A stretch of DNA of 64,000 nt from Globisporangium splendens. Its lineage: Eukaryota; Oomycota; Peronosporomycetes; Pythiales; Pythiaceae. The stretch lies in assembly GCA_006386115.1 (NCBI GenBank), contig VFIW01000042.1:248001-312000 (forward strand), in the 5' to 3' direction. The position numbers were made by a program, and so were the translations under genes. Positions within the stretch are counted from its first letter, which is position 1; every line of letters starts with the position of its first letter. The notes beneath the pieces were generated by a model. That model saw only the letters and a list, made by a program, of their open reading frames with translations. It did not search any database and was not told the DNA's origin. Positions 22,960-34,311 of the stretch are shown here, piece after piece.

Positions 22960-23204
22960 CATACAGCACGCATGTATCTGCGAACTCCGTCCAGCTACGC
23001 CGCAAGCAAGAATACCATCGAAGTCGGTCTTCCTCTTTACGATCCTGCTGATGGTGCTGCGGTGCAGAGTTTTTTCAGAGCGAACTTCGCAGTAGCCCAT
23101 GTGCTCAGGAGCTCCGACTTCCATATTCCCCCTTCTTCGGCTGCTTTCTCAACGGTCTCCTTTCGCTGGACGTCGGTAAGAACGATGCGCGTGAAGGTCG
23201 GCAT
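22960..23204 (-). pseudogene. Tigger/CENP-B-like transposase N-terminal relic
   Basis: The - strand reads MPTFTRIVLTDVQRKETV, then GIWKSELLSTWATAKFALKK, and after a 1-nt frameshift LHRSTISRIVKRKTDFDGI. Two helix-turn-helix units ending in a STISRI-type motif are the hallmark of the DNA-binding head of pogo/Tigger/Fot and CENP-B proteins. No DDE catalytic part follows. A more decayed homologue lies at 2270-2432, so both bZIP-like genes A and B have such a relic 0.8-0.9 kb upstream. Confidence 0.45.
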
Positions 23205-23228
23205 CTTCGAAAGTGTCGTCAGCGCCAC

Positions 23229-24013
23229 ACGTGGGCTGGCGAGGATGCGCCGTGATGGGACGAGAACGTGCGGCCAGCATTTGGCCTCCTAGTAGGACTC
23301 CTCTGAGATGTTATATGCCTCCTATACCATTTGAGGTTGAGAGTGTTTACTTCAGTCTGCACTGTCTGAACAGGTGTGACGTAATGCACACTGCAGTAAG
23401 TATGCAGCACAGTATGGTTGCTCTGCCTTGTTTATGTGCAATCTTAAACGTATAGTAAACTCCGCCAAAAGAGTAAACTCCAATGTCAGTGGCAATGGAA
23501 TATACTGGCAAGAGCTGGATAGTCGGAATCGTTGATTCGTACGTCACTTCAATTCAGCGTTGTGGCCATGCATATCGAACCAACCCGAAAGCACGACAAA
23601 TGAAAGGAAAAGATGCATAGGCTGATATTTTGCATCTTCAGAAATGTCACTCACCCGCTAATATTGGTGCCAGAAAAGACATGGTTGTCACTGGATAGTG
23701 CATCTCAAATACCAAATGCTAAGAGTGCGACTAAACACAATTGCTGAGATTGTGTCGCGTCAACTGCAAAATTCATCTTCCGTTGCATAATCTAATTCAG
23801 TTTTCTACACGCCTAGATGCACTCAATTAGTACGTTTTGGCTATGGGAGGAGATGAGTGATCAAATAAGGACGGAGTAGTGCCACTCTTTACGGCTGTGA
23901 GTGCATTGCTGATACTTTTGAACGTCGATTTCAACGTTCTGGAACCGCTCCATGTCCCTTCCCCCAAACACACTCCAATGTTATCACAATTCAATTTCGT
24001 GTCAAGAGGCAAC
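23229..24013. other. Upstream region of gene B
   Basis: No gene seen. The last ~80 bp resemble, at lower identity, the bases just before gene A. Strong identity starts only about 12 bp before the ATG. Confidence 0.5.
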
Positions 24014-25459
24014 ATGAGCGACAACCAGCAACTACCCGCATCGAATTTGACCCAACTTGAGAAGGAGGAACTTGACCAATTGTATGACGAGCTACAGCAC
24101 TCGGACACTGCCGAAAGTGCCATAGAAAACAACAGTAATGCATGTGAGAGTGCTGCCTCTGCGAACGACTCGGTGGAGTCCGCAGCGCCAAGGTTCGGAT
24201 TAGCTCACAGAAAGCGAACGTACGAGCGACGTAAGGTAGTGTTCGTGCTTCACCCACTTGTCTATCTGCTTTGTGTGCTCCTTTCTTTTGCTAATGAAGC
24301 GCGTTTTTGACGTATCTCCACAGGACGAGTCAGAATCTCTTGCAAAGGAAATTAAGACTTTGGAGGCAAAACTCGACTATCTGAGGCATCGAGCTGGTAT
24401 CCCGGATCAACAGGTCACCGCGCAGCAGAGAATGAATAACACGCTGCTTCGAGAAATTTTGAGAAACCAACAGTACTCGGCTGCCAGTTTCAGATCCGCA
24501 GTGTCTGCAGATACGGTAAGGATGCGCACTACGAAGTTGTATTGAAAGCATTTTTGGTCATTGAAGTGCTGTGGCAGGGCTTTTCGTCACTGGTGTCTCT
24601 GTTTAACGCCGTATATTATTCTCCTGCGAAAATGTAGAGTGAACTCACGCTCCGGCCAGTCTTCGCACGATTGCATCTCGGGGCAGATTTAAGTCAGCGA
24701 CGTGAGCAACTGCGAGAATTGCGCCCGCATCAACTCGCTAATGCCAAACGATTTATCGAGGCACGCACCCAATTTACAGATCCGACCTTACCTCTGTCCG
24801 AATCATCGCGGTTCCAAAACGCAGACGGAGACACCTTTGCTGTTAAGTTTGATGTGATCCCGCTGCCTCGAGCTAAAAGTGTCCAGCAAGTGTACGAAGC
24901 GATTCTCTTCTACTTGCTGAATTCGGAGGTGTGCATGGCCGAAATGTTTGGAGACTACGTACTCCGCGATATCGACGACCAGACAGGTGACGCCAGATTC
25001 TCCCAGCATCGGTTGGTCGGCTCAAGCCAAGACGGGGTCCACTTCGAGACGAACAGTATCGTGTACTCCAATTTTGAGGTGGAGGGACAGCTACCTGAAC
25101 AGAAAAAGTTGATCGGCGAAGGACTCATTACGACTGACTTTGTGGACCAAGACGACCTCTATCCGTACTGTCCAGACGAGAGGCTGAGGAAGGATGTCAC
25201 GAGTGTATGGATGGTGAAAGGCTTCGTGCCGCAGTGTATCGACAATGCGTCCACCAGTCAGCAGCAACTTCTTCAGAAAGTTCACTCGCCACGCTATGGT
25301 GAAATGGAGGTGGTTGTCCTGACGAGATGGGTACAGTCCAAGCTACATGGCAGCACGCTTGGCATACCAGACGAAACATTGATCCAGCTTACTGAGACAA
25401 CGAATCGAGCAAATGATGAAGTGGTGAAAGCAGTGCGTGCCCTGCTTCACCTAACTTAG
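24014..25459 (+). CDS. bZIP-like protein, copy B (3 exons)
   Basis: Exons 24014-24235, 24324-24515 and 24638-25459 encode 411 aa with the same architecture as copy A: acidic N-terminus, RKRTYERRK, three leucine heptads, and the conserved C-terminal domain with HLGAD, TTDFVDQDDLYPY and TRWVQSKLH. Exons 1 and 2 encode the same protein as copy A and intron 1 is the same. Intron 2 has scattered changes, and exon 3 has a handful of substitutions, for example LDIP to LGIP. The last few codons differ completely (LPQLL in A, LLHLT in B). Both copies appear intact, so both may be functional nuclear regulators. The identity profile suggests recent gene conversion. Confidence 0.8.
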
Positions 25460-26996
25460 GGTAACGAAGTGCCATTGGAGTCGTGCAGCTAACAAGTGGA
25501 GTAATCGAATGCAGTTCTTGGACAAATGAGAAAAAGTAGATGATGGCAAGTATACACCTCAGCATTCAATTATTTGCGTAAACTGGCCCATACGAGGTAG
25601 CGCAATTCGCGCCGATCGGTGTATCGTCTCTGAAATGATATATTCTGCATATGCACCGCTTTTCGATTTGAGTGTGCTGGTGATTTGCCCAAAGTATTGG
25701 TCTTTAGATCGGGCAATCTTGCTGCAAGACACTTTTTCTCGGATGCACTACGATAGAAAAAGTCCAAGCAATAGATATTAATAGTTGACGATTGCATGTC
25801 ACTCCTGCTCCATCGCTTCGGATTTGAAGGTGCATTTCACAACACCAACAATGCCATCAACGATGACGTACAGTCGCTGTGAGCATATGCCGTCGATATG
25901 GAGCCGAGGAACCCGCCGTAGTATCAACATCGTTGGCTTCAGTGGACAGTACGCCGTCAAATGTTATGTTAGGCAATGGAATACGCACAGCACACTCGTT
26001 GCAGAATTCGACCTAAACTGAGACACGCTCGGCGATCGTCTATGCGTCCAGTGCATCGAGCTTCGCAAGCTTGAATTCTAAGCATGCCATTACCGCCTCA
26101 CAATTTACTTGTTGGAGTTTCGGATCACAGATTTGGGCAGCCATTATTTTATTGCTATTGAAACCCTTTGTACGAGAATCTCCAGCTCGTGTGCTGCGCA
26201 ACCGTCAGTGGTGAGCGTATGCTCTCCTGTCAGCAACGCCTGTGCTTGAAAAATCGAGTGCGAAGCCACGACAAACAACGATAGGCACTCTCGGTGTGCA
26301 AGTCTTCTGGCACGCGTCACAGCTCGGCACACGAATAGGATCTGCAGGCACATGCAACAAGCAGGATTAATGTACCCCACTCCTATTCATACTATTTCCT
26401 TGATGATCGCGGTGGTCTTTTGATGCCCGAAGTAGTCCAGCAACGCATTGCTGTTCACGGCGATTGCGCTCGTGGAATGCCTAAGCTATCCGAATTGAAT
26501 CGTTCTGTCCACCAACTGGTTCGTTCAAATACTGATCTGTTCGGCGTGATGCTGCCCGAGTTCAGTAGCGCAAGCGTTTTCTTTTGAGGGACAGCTTTGG
26601 AGTGCGTCTCTCTGACGTATTCCGTTGAGAACTCCAACGTCATCAGCATCCGAGACGCTGAGAATTCATTTGTTGACAGCAAAACCAATGCAGCGAGAGG
26701 ATCAGCGACGGCACAGTGCTCGGGAGGATGCTGGGGAGAGATTGCGTTGACCTTTTTTGTTTGACTTACGAAACAAAGAATGGCCAGAGGAGTATAACCG
26801 TGCCATTTCGTCAGAATGTTATGGTTGACTTTTTTTATGTCATCAAATGAGAAGAACCCAGCATCTGGATTCTGTTAGACTCTGTCACAGGAATGAACTG
26901 GTCCGAAGGCTTGTGTGATACATCAGGTTTTGTTTCGGTACCAAGTGGGACATTGAATAGTGGTATTTCGCTTCCCTCTTGATGACCTCCTTCGTC
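25460..26996. other. Non-coding stretch, nothing recognised
   Basis: Several frames of 60-80 codons occur on both strands, the longest being - strand 26144-26380 and 26455-26688. None shows a family motif or splice partner. Confidence 0.45.
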
Positions 26997-29170
26997 AGAG
27001 ATATAGAAGGTAATTCTATTTAACTTATGATCACATACAGTTTAAGAATTCCTGGGTCTCATTAACACTGCTGACAGTGAGGTGTTTCTGAGTTTTGACG
27101 GTGTGGCACCGATATCATTGTCGAGTAGAACTGCGACTTGGGACATAAGAATTTGATCGTTCCCCCGCGATTCATCGGTGAGTATCTTCGCACTCTTGGA
27201 GTTCATTGCCACGTTGGCGAGAAGATCGGCCATTTTGTTTTGTTCTCGTTTTGTGTGATTCCAGGAGGTCCACGCAAAGTTGGCGATGATTTGATTTACC
27301 CGAACTGCTAGTGGCTGCAACTCGGTCTGGCGTATTGAGGCGAACCCGTTCTGGGCTGCGATAATCATTTGGCTATCTCCGAAGACTTCCAGTTTGACTT
27401 CATAGTGCTGAAGGTAGTGTGCACTGTATCCCAGGTCATCTTTCAGTGCGTTGTATTCGCACCAATTGTTCGTGACTTGTGGTCCCATGTACGCATAACC
27501 GCGCGCTTTGAGTTCCCATCGATTGCTTCGTTCATTCAGGAAGATGAGTGCCCAACCGCTGCCTCCTGGACCTAGGTTGCCGCGTGCCCCTCCACCGAAA
27601 CACAAACGCCATGCTTCCAGTTGGCGCGACAAGTTTTGTCTCTCCAGCACGCTCAGCAGTTGGCTCAGGCACGTTGCATTGATCTTTTCTCCTTTGAGCG
27701 TTCTCATCCGATGAGCCACAGCTCGCACTTGCATCACACACGCTGTCCACACACGCTGGGTGCTTTCTTCGATAGTGACGTGTTGCTGTTCATGCACTAT
27801 TTCCACTCTCGTTCTCCATAGCAATACTGGGATGCTTGATGTGACGATAAACCAAAGTCTCTGTAGCGCTGTCGAGTGTTCCGGAGTAATGAACCCCATG
27901 TGCTTTTCCAATTCCCGGAGCAAAGATCGTTGACCTGGCGGGGCTGAGCGGCTAGCAATATGAGGCAGGAAGAGATTGAGTGCTTGCTCCGTCAATGTTC
28001 GACCAATCCATCGCTCGAGGAAGACCGTCCACGCAGCTTGTGCTCGCTTGCAACTCCAGACAATGTGTGAGATAGTTTCTTTTGTCTCCCCACATCCGGC
28101 ATTGCTTGGGTACGCCGAAGACTCGATCTTTCCCGGATGGAACAGGTTGAGCTGCATCGTAGAAATCCGGTATGTCGTCCACATCTGATACGGTGTAAGA
28201 CATCCTCGTTGTTTCCATAGATCTACTGGTAATCGGTACTGCACATGACTGTGCCACTGGTCAGTTTTCGCGACTTCGTTGAGCTTGTCTACGAGTCCTC
28301 CGAGACCTTGATACAGCTTGCTGTGCAACCTCCGTGTTCGTGCTCGGTCAATTGTCTTCTGGATGCTGTTTGGGGGAGTACGTTCATGCACCAGCCACGG
28401 ACAGTGCGTCGTGAGCGGGTGCGGTTTGAATGTCCACCCTACAGTCTTTATTTCTTCTTCGATCATTGCAACGTCTTGTTGGCAAGTAGCATCCCCGGTC
28501 CAGTCGGTCACTGTCCAGAGAACTCCATTTGCTTGCCGTTGCATCTGAATGTAGTCCGTGTGGCTCCTCTCCGATACTGGCACCGCGATGATGGTTCCCA
28601 TGCCGTTGCTGATCCACTTGTACTCTCGCTTTGTGTGTTTCCTGCTCCACGGCTCCTGGTGACTGATTAGCTGGTTGCCTGCATCGATTTCTATCTCCGG
28701 TGAGCACAGAATGATGCTGGTTACGAGTTTTCGCAGGACGGCCATTCGTTTGGACGTGAGAGTCGCCGTCATGGTTGGTAGCCGCACGGAGAACACTCGC
28801 TCTTCTTCCCGTCTCACGTTGAAGCTGGCCAAATTGCATTCCTTCAGGAAAGAAACCGTTTTGACCGTGTACTGCTCGCCTTGACTGTCGATTATCCAGG
28901 GGTTGTCGTTCCACTGGAAGGATGGCCAGAACGCTTGAGTCTCTTCCGATAGTTGATGAATCGTCTGCTCAGGTTTTCTCCCAAAATACACACCTACACT
29001 TCCGTCTGATCTCCACCCGAGGTCCAGGGTCGGTAGCAAAGATTCCATTTGCCGCTTCAGATCGTCTTTCTACGCGGGATTGCGTCCCTCTGCAGCCACC
29101 AGATCTTCACAGAGATACTCCCACCCGAGTCTGTGAATATTGTTCGTCTGGTACAGCCTTGTCTGTGCGA
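26997..29170 (-). mobile_element. LINE-1 copy, 5'-truncated (2.2 kb)
   Basis: The - strand 3' part of LINE-1 runs from a point just downstream of the shared TGA position in ORF2 to the GA-rich end near 26997. I could not find a clear target-site duplication; the right edge (near 29170) abuts unrelated sequence. Confidence 0.85.
27042..29048 (-). pseudogene. LINE-1 ORF2 C-terminal part (zinc knuckle and RNase H)
   Basis: A 668-codon open frame covers the region after the reverse transcriptase. It is preceded by a TAG where the other copies have TGG (PAWKDD). The knuckle CGETKETISHIVWSC is kept. In RNase H the first catalytic Asp box reads CFGGGARGN where the family has YFDGGARGN, and a few neighbouring residues are missing, so this RNase H should be inactive. 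Confidence 0.85.
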
Positions 29171-29262
29171 TGCATTACGGTGAGTGCAGATTTGGCAATC
29201 TGCTGTTTTGCGTGCAGTATATTGTCGGATCTGGTGTGGTGGAATAAGTCTTATTTTATGGC

Positions 29263-29486
29263 ATGGCAATGAGATCCAAGAGTGCGAAGATACTCACCGA
29301 CGAATCGCGGGGAAATGATCAAGTTCTTCTCTCTCAAGTCGCAGCTCTACTCGACAATGATATCGGTGCCACACCGTCAAAACTCAGAAACACCTCACTC
29401 TCGGCAGTGTCAATGAGACTCAGGGTTCATAGCCTCTATGTAGACCACAAGTTAAATAGAATTACCTTCTCTCTCTCACTAGAGCC
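29263..29486 (+). mobile_element. LINE-1 3'-end fragment (about 220 bp)
   Basis: + strand remnant of the end of ORF2 (KSAKILTDESRGNDQVLLSQ through NTSLSAV) plus the 3' tail ending in CTCTCTCTC. It lies about 90 bp from the preceding - strand copy, in the opposite orientation. It has its own 3' tail, so it is a separate insertion and not the inverted half of one event. Flanking duplications are not clear. Confidence 0.8.
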
Positions 29487-29876
29487 TGATCTCCGTTTTC
29501 GTAATCGATCTCGGGTCTGCCCACCACGATTCCGCTGTTATATGTCTTGCCCAAGAAGATAAGATCCTCTTCGTGAGCGAGTTTGCTTGACTAGGGTGTG
29601 ATAGCAGAAACTAACCTAGAATTGGGGCGTGGTGAGAAGGTATGGGTAGTCTATATTCTGAAAGTGCGCATTTGATCGCACAATATCGGGAATTGGACGC
29701 CATTTGAACACATCAATCATGACACGATAATCTTTCTCAATGACGTGATTTTAGAAGAATGGAATCAGGAATTCCAGTTGATGCCAGCACACAAAACTGT
29801 CTGCTTCAACTGCAAACCAAGTAAGCAAGCCAGATCCAGGTTCGTCGCATCTCAGGCGCTGGAAGTAAAATTAAAC
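29487..29876. other. Spacer downstream of gene D
   Basis: No frame or repeat of note between the LINE tail and the stop codon of gene D. Confidence 0.5.
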
Positions 29877-31413
29877 TTAATGCCGATACTGTAGTCTCCT
29901 CCGCGGTCGAAGTGCACCGCGCACCGCTGTCACTATCGCATCGTTGATGTGGTTCATTTCTTCGCGTACTTCACTCAATATATCGTCGGGAAGCGAGAGC
30001 TGCTCGCAGTGGTGTAGCTTTGCCTGCACCCACCGGGTCAGTACAACAACTGGCTGGTTTTCTTCATCCGAGCCATTATCCTTGCTGGGTGTTTGTTCAG
30101 ATGAAGCGCACGAAGGGCGACGCGCCTGTATCATGAAGATACTGGTCACATCTTCGCGAATTCGCTCATAAGGACGGTAAGGATACACATCATCGTGGTC
30201 GACGAAGTCTGTTGTGACCAACCCCTCCGCACTATCATGGCGACTCTCACTGGACGACGGCGTGTATTCTGTGAATACAATGTTGTTTGTTTCCACCGAT
30301 ACACCGCACGCTTTTGGGTATACCAATCGATTATGAGACACGCTCTCGTCTCCTGGATCAGCCTCTTCACGCACGACGATCGCGCCTTTGATTTCTGCAG
30401 TGCAAATCTCCAAGTTGAAACAGTAAAAAGTGAGTGCGTCAAAGACTTGCTTGACGCTGGTGGCTCCAGGAAAAGGAATCGAATCGAATTTAACCACGCA
30501 CGTATCACCCTCGCGCGTTTCAAAGTGCGTGGTCTCGGAGAAGGGACGCATTGGGTCCATGAATCGCGTCCGGTTTTCGAGAAACCGTCTAGCATCATGG
30601 AGTTTCTGGGGCATCATCGCGAGCATCTGCGAGCGGCGTGTCTCTGGATCTATCCCCAAGTGAATGGTACTTGACACAGGACTCCACACATGCTCACTCT
30701 GGCACAAAAGAAAAGGGCATGTCGTGGGTTACAACGGAAGAGAAAACTTCCCTTGCTATGGAGACAATTGGCATGGCACAGTACCGTATCCGCTGCCATC
30801 ACGGAACGCAGACCTGCGATCAGAAACTGCTGGTTGCGAAGCATCTCGCGCAGCAGCACGTTGTTGAGCACCTGTTGGTCGAGACCAGTCGATGGGTCGG
30901 TGATATGCGCGCGATGCTTGAAGAAATCCAACTCGGCCTCTAAAGACACTGTTTCTCTGTGCAGTAACTCGATTTCTTGCTACCCTCCATGGCACGGTAA
31001 AAGAATAGAACATATTGCGTAAATCTCTCTTGCTCCGTTTGCATACATATCACCAAGCGTGGCGAAATAAACCCAAGAGCTACAGCCATTACAAGTCCAC
31101 TTAACGTGCGGTTGATTACCTTACGCAGCTGGGACGTTCGAATGCGCTGCTTAGATGGCGATGGTGGCGATGGCTGAACGCGATGAGTGCGCTTCGAGCT
31201 GCCCAGCGGCGCTAGATCGCGCTGATTCCGCTTTCGCCCGCGCGCCGCAGTGGGCGTTGTCGTAGCTGTTGCCGCCATGGCCGCGCACGCGCTGTCGACG
31301 GGTCCTCGTCGGCTCGCCGACGATCTCTGGGCGTACTCTGCGGACATCGGCTGAAGCACCATGCTGTTCGTCCGACGCCAAATCCACAGTGGCTGGTGAA
31401 GTCTTTCTCCCAT
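29877..31413 (-). CDS. bZIP-like protein, copy D (3 exons)
   Basis: Exons 31413-31120, 30979-30785 and 30698-29877 have phase-0 GT-AG introns of 140 and 86 bp, giving 436 aa. ATG 31413 is the first in frame after an upstream TGA; ATG 31362 is an alternative. Exon 1 ends in a basic segment (SKQRIRTSQLRK) that lacks the KRTYE core of A, B, C and E. Exon 2 keeps two leucine heptads, but the third position is Phe (LHRETVS, LEAELDF, F). Exon 3 has the family domain (IHLGID, TTDFVDHDDVYPY, VVVLTRWVQAKLH). It is a diverged but apparently intact member. A LINE tail is inserted about 70 bp upstream of the ATG (31486-31651). Confidence 0.75.
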
Positions 31414-31468
31414 TGGTGGCTCAACGATGTCGCATCGAAGATGTGCACATCACCAGCAATCGATTGTA

Positions 31469-31485
31469 TTGCGTTTCAGTATGGT
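31469..31485. repeat. 17-bp target-site duplication (left)
   Basis: ttgcgtttcagtatggt is repeated perfectly at 31652-31668, on either side of the 166-bp LINE tail. Confidence 0.92.
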
Positions 31486-31651
31486 GGGGGAACGATCAAA
31501 TTCTTATGTCCCAAGTCGCAGTTCTACTCGACAATGATATTGGTGCCACACCGTCAAAACTTAGAAACACCTCACTGTCAGCAGTGTTAATGAGACTCAG
31601 GAATTCTTAAACTATATGTAGATCATAAGTTAAATAGAATTACCTTCTCTC
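31486..31651 (+). mobile_element. LINE-1 3'-end insertion (166 bp) upstream of gene D
   Basis: It contains the last ~40 codons of ORF2 (GNDQILMSQVAVLLDNDIG to MRLRNS-stop), then the 3' tail to CCTTCTCTC. Perfect 17-bp duplications flank it, so it is a recent, extremely 5'-truncated insertion. It lies within the likely 5' region of gene D, in the opposite orientation to that gene. Confidence 0.92.
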
Positions 31652-31668
31652 TTGCGTTTCAGTATGGT
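31652..31668. repeat. 17-bp target-site duplication (right)
   Basis: Perfect partner of 31469-31485. Confidence 0.92.
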
Positions 31669-32845
31669 CTCACATGAAGACGCAATCAAACCAGAAAACT
31701 CGGTTATTCTTGATCCAACAAAGTCACAGGTAAACATTTTTTAAGGTTTTATAATAAAACACGCATAAAACTGTCTTTTATATCTATAAAAATTGGGTCC
31801 GAGGATTTCAGAATGAGGAATCAGTCACGTCTTCCACTTGAACTTGTTGGGACCGGCTTGAACTTCATCAAGCAGGTCTTATATCAATGAGCTAATGGAC
31901 TCCACAGCACTGCAATAGAAGCTCCACGAGAGCGCCACGCAATGCAGCCTTATCTAGCAGAGTATCATCTACTTCGGGATTGATACGAATGGCGAATCGC
32001 CTTGGTGTAAATTCTACAGGTTATGGAGTGCAACGGTGAATTGGCCAACCAGACTGCGCCGCGACTTTCTACCAAAATTTGTGATTGATTCACTGCAGTG
32101 AGACGTGATGGTCACCCGCAATCTAATAGTCCTCTATGTGAATGGAACACTTTATCTTTGTCTGCCGCCACGAAAAGACTGTTATACTGACGCACCAACC
32201 CCTCGGATCAAATGCAAATTATCCGCTTTACCAATGCCTTCAATGCCCTATGCATGAGAATAGCTTGCAAGCGCTTCAAGCACTCGTCTGTAAGAAGTCA
32301 ATATAGAATGCCAGCTGCTGAGGTCATAGATTCATTCTGCAACTTGCACCTGATATTTAGCAGCTTCACAGCTTAACTTGTGATTTCTGGAGAAGCCCTA
32401 TTTCCCCACAGTTATTTGCTGTGGCCGTTATTGGGTTGAGTCGCAAGGTGCACCTTGGTTCTTTCTCAAGTTGTAAAAATCACTGAGCTGTCCAGGTATA
32501 ATGGACTCTCAGGTGGTCTGGCTGGCGCAAAAATATCAGATGGCATCGTCTGGTGTCTCCTCTCGACGCATTTCCAGCTGGAAAGACATTTCTTTTGTCG
32601 GCCGCCGCTCGTGGATGGCTAATCGCTCGGCGGATAACGCACCAGCTTCGGGTGTTCGAAGCCATCAATGTCCTGTGTCTCATCTTGGCTTCACTGTGAC
32701 CTCCCTCCTCGCCACTCTGGAAATTAGCGCACATGACAACACAAGAGAGAAAGTGCACTGAGTTTTTTAAACACTGCATTTCATTTGATCAAGTTAGCAT
32801 GCTTAGCATGTGGAACCACCTAGACAGAAATTTGTTGACCCGCTC
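31669..32845. other. Non-coding stretch, nothing recognised
   Basis: Lies between the upstream side of gene D and the 3' end of gene F. The 32480-32779 frames overlap on both strands without any motif. Confidence 0.5.
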
Positions 32846-34311
32846 TCAATATTTTGGGCTTACTGTCTTCGAGCGGAGTGCTGCTCGCACAGCTGCGAGA
32901 AACGTATTGCTAGTGCGATCCATGTCTTCAACTACTATGTCCACTACCTCCTCTGGAATGGTAAGCTCAGTGTGGTGCAACGTGACACGCACCCACCGGG
33001 TCATCACAATTCCACTTTGAGGCGGCTCCTGACGAGCAGTGACCGAACCAGTCGCTTCGTGGCTACCTTGGTGCTGGTCATCGTTTCGCTGCGCGCCGGC
33101 GGATTGATTCACGTGCACCACGATGACACTCGTAACATCTTCACGAAGTCGCTGGGAAGGGGTATACGGGTACACGTCATCTTGATCGACAAAGTCAATC
33201 GTGATCAGTGCTCCATCAGCACAGCGTTCACCGGCTATAGAGGCAGCATTGTTGGCGCGCAAATGGATATCTCGCGGCGCAGACTCGGCAAACAAAACGC
33301 GATGCTCTTCCACTTCCACACCATGCGCGTTGGAGACTCGGATCGTGTGGTGCAGTTTGGTTTCCTCATCTCCTGTGTCTACATCCTCTCGCACGATGAC
33401 ATCGTCTGTCGCTTCGCGCTCCATCTGCAGTATAAGATCGTAAACCTGTTTGACGCTGCTGGCGTCACCGAGGCGATGGATCGTGAGCTTTGTGATGGAC
33501 GTGCCACCATCGATCGTTCTGTGACGCTTGGACTCCGAAAACTGCTTGCTTGAAGACATAAACTGCGTGCGATTCGCTATGAAGTGTCGCGCGTCCTGGA
33601 GCTTCTGTGGCATGATGTCGAGCAAGCGTGCGTGGCGAGTCCCCGAATCGCACCCCAAGTGTATGGCCGTTGATACTGGGCCATCCATATGATTATTCTA
33701 GCAACACTCGAAAGAAGAATACACATTGAGCCACATGCAAGGGCCATCAGCCTGAAAAGAGCAACGAGCGAGTGGCACGAACCCGTTCTGCCGCCGCTGT
33801 CATGGACCGCAGCCTAGCAGCAAGTAGCTGCTGGTTTTGCAGCGTCTCTTGGAGAAGTGCGTTATTGATCGCCTGCTGGTCGAGGCTGGACGTGCCGTCG
33901 GTGACCCCGATGGAGTTCTGTAGCAAGCTTAACGTCGCTTCTAGAGCCGTGACTTGGTCTCGTAGAGCTTCGATTTCTTCCTACAAGTACGAGCTCAGTC
34001 ACTTAGTGAGCGTCTTATTTCAGTCACATGCTAAGACTCTCCAGACAAACCTTGCGTCGCTCCGAGGTGCGAGCCTGGCTTGCTGCTTGTTCTGGAGACG
34101 CTGGTGTCAGGCTGCTGTTCGACAATCCTCTAGAGGATGCGTCTTCTTGGACATTAGACAGGCTTTCTTGGGTCTCTGACAGCGTTTCGTCCACATGTTC
34201 TTGGTGCGAATGATCGCTTCCACTTGGAGTCATTGGGCAACTTGGAGGATGACGCGAAGAAGCATCCGGTGCATTTGAGTGGCCCGCGTGCTCGGAGAGC
34301 TTTTCGTCCAT
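32846..34311 (-). CDS. bZIP-like protein, copy F (3 exons)
   Basis: Exons 34311-34051, 33980-33783 and 33697-32846, with introns of 70 and 85 bp, give 436 aa. Exon 1 is rich in Ser, Glu and His and ends QARTSERRK. Exon 2 has heptads LRDQVTA, LEATLSL, L. Exon 3 has IHLGCD, FIANRTQF, TIDFVDQDDVYPYTP and MTRWVRVTLH. The donor of intron 2 (gttcgt) departs from the usual GTRAG, so this junction is the least certain. It is the most diverged member of the family in the window. The reading frame is intact under this model. The domain logic suggests a DNA-binding regulator; no target is known. Confidence 0.7.

Noticed and set aside
26997..29486. Single twin-primed LINE insertion with an inverted 5' half
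   Set aside because: Both opposed pieces carry their own 3' tail, so they are two separate insertions.
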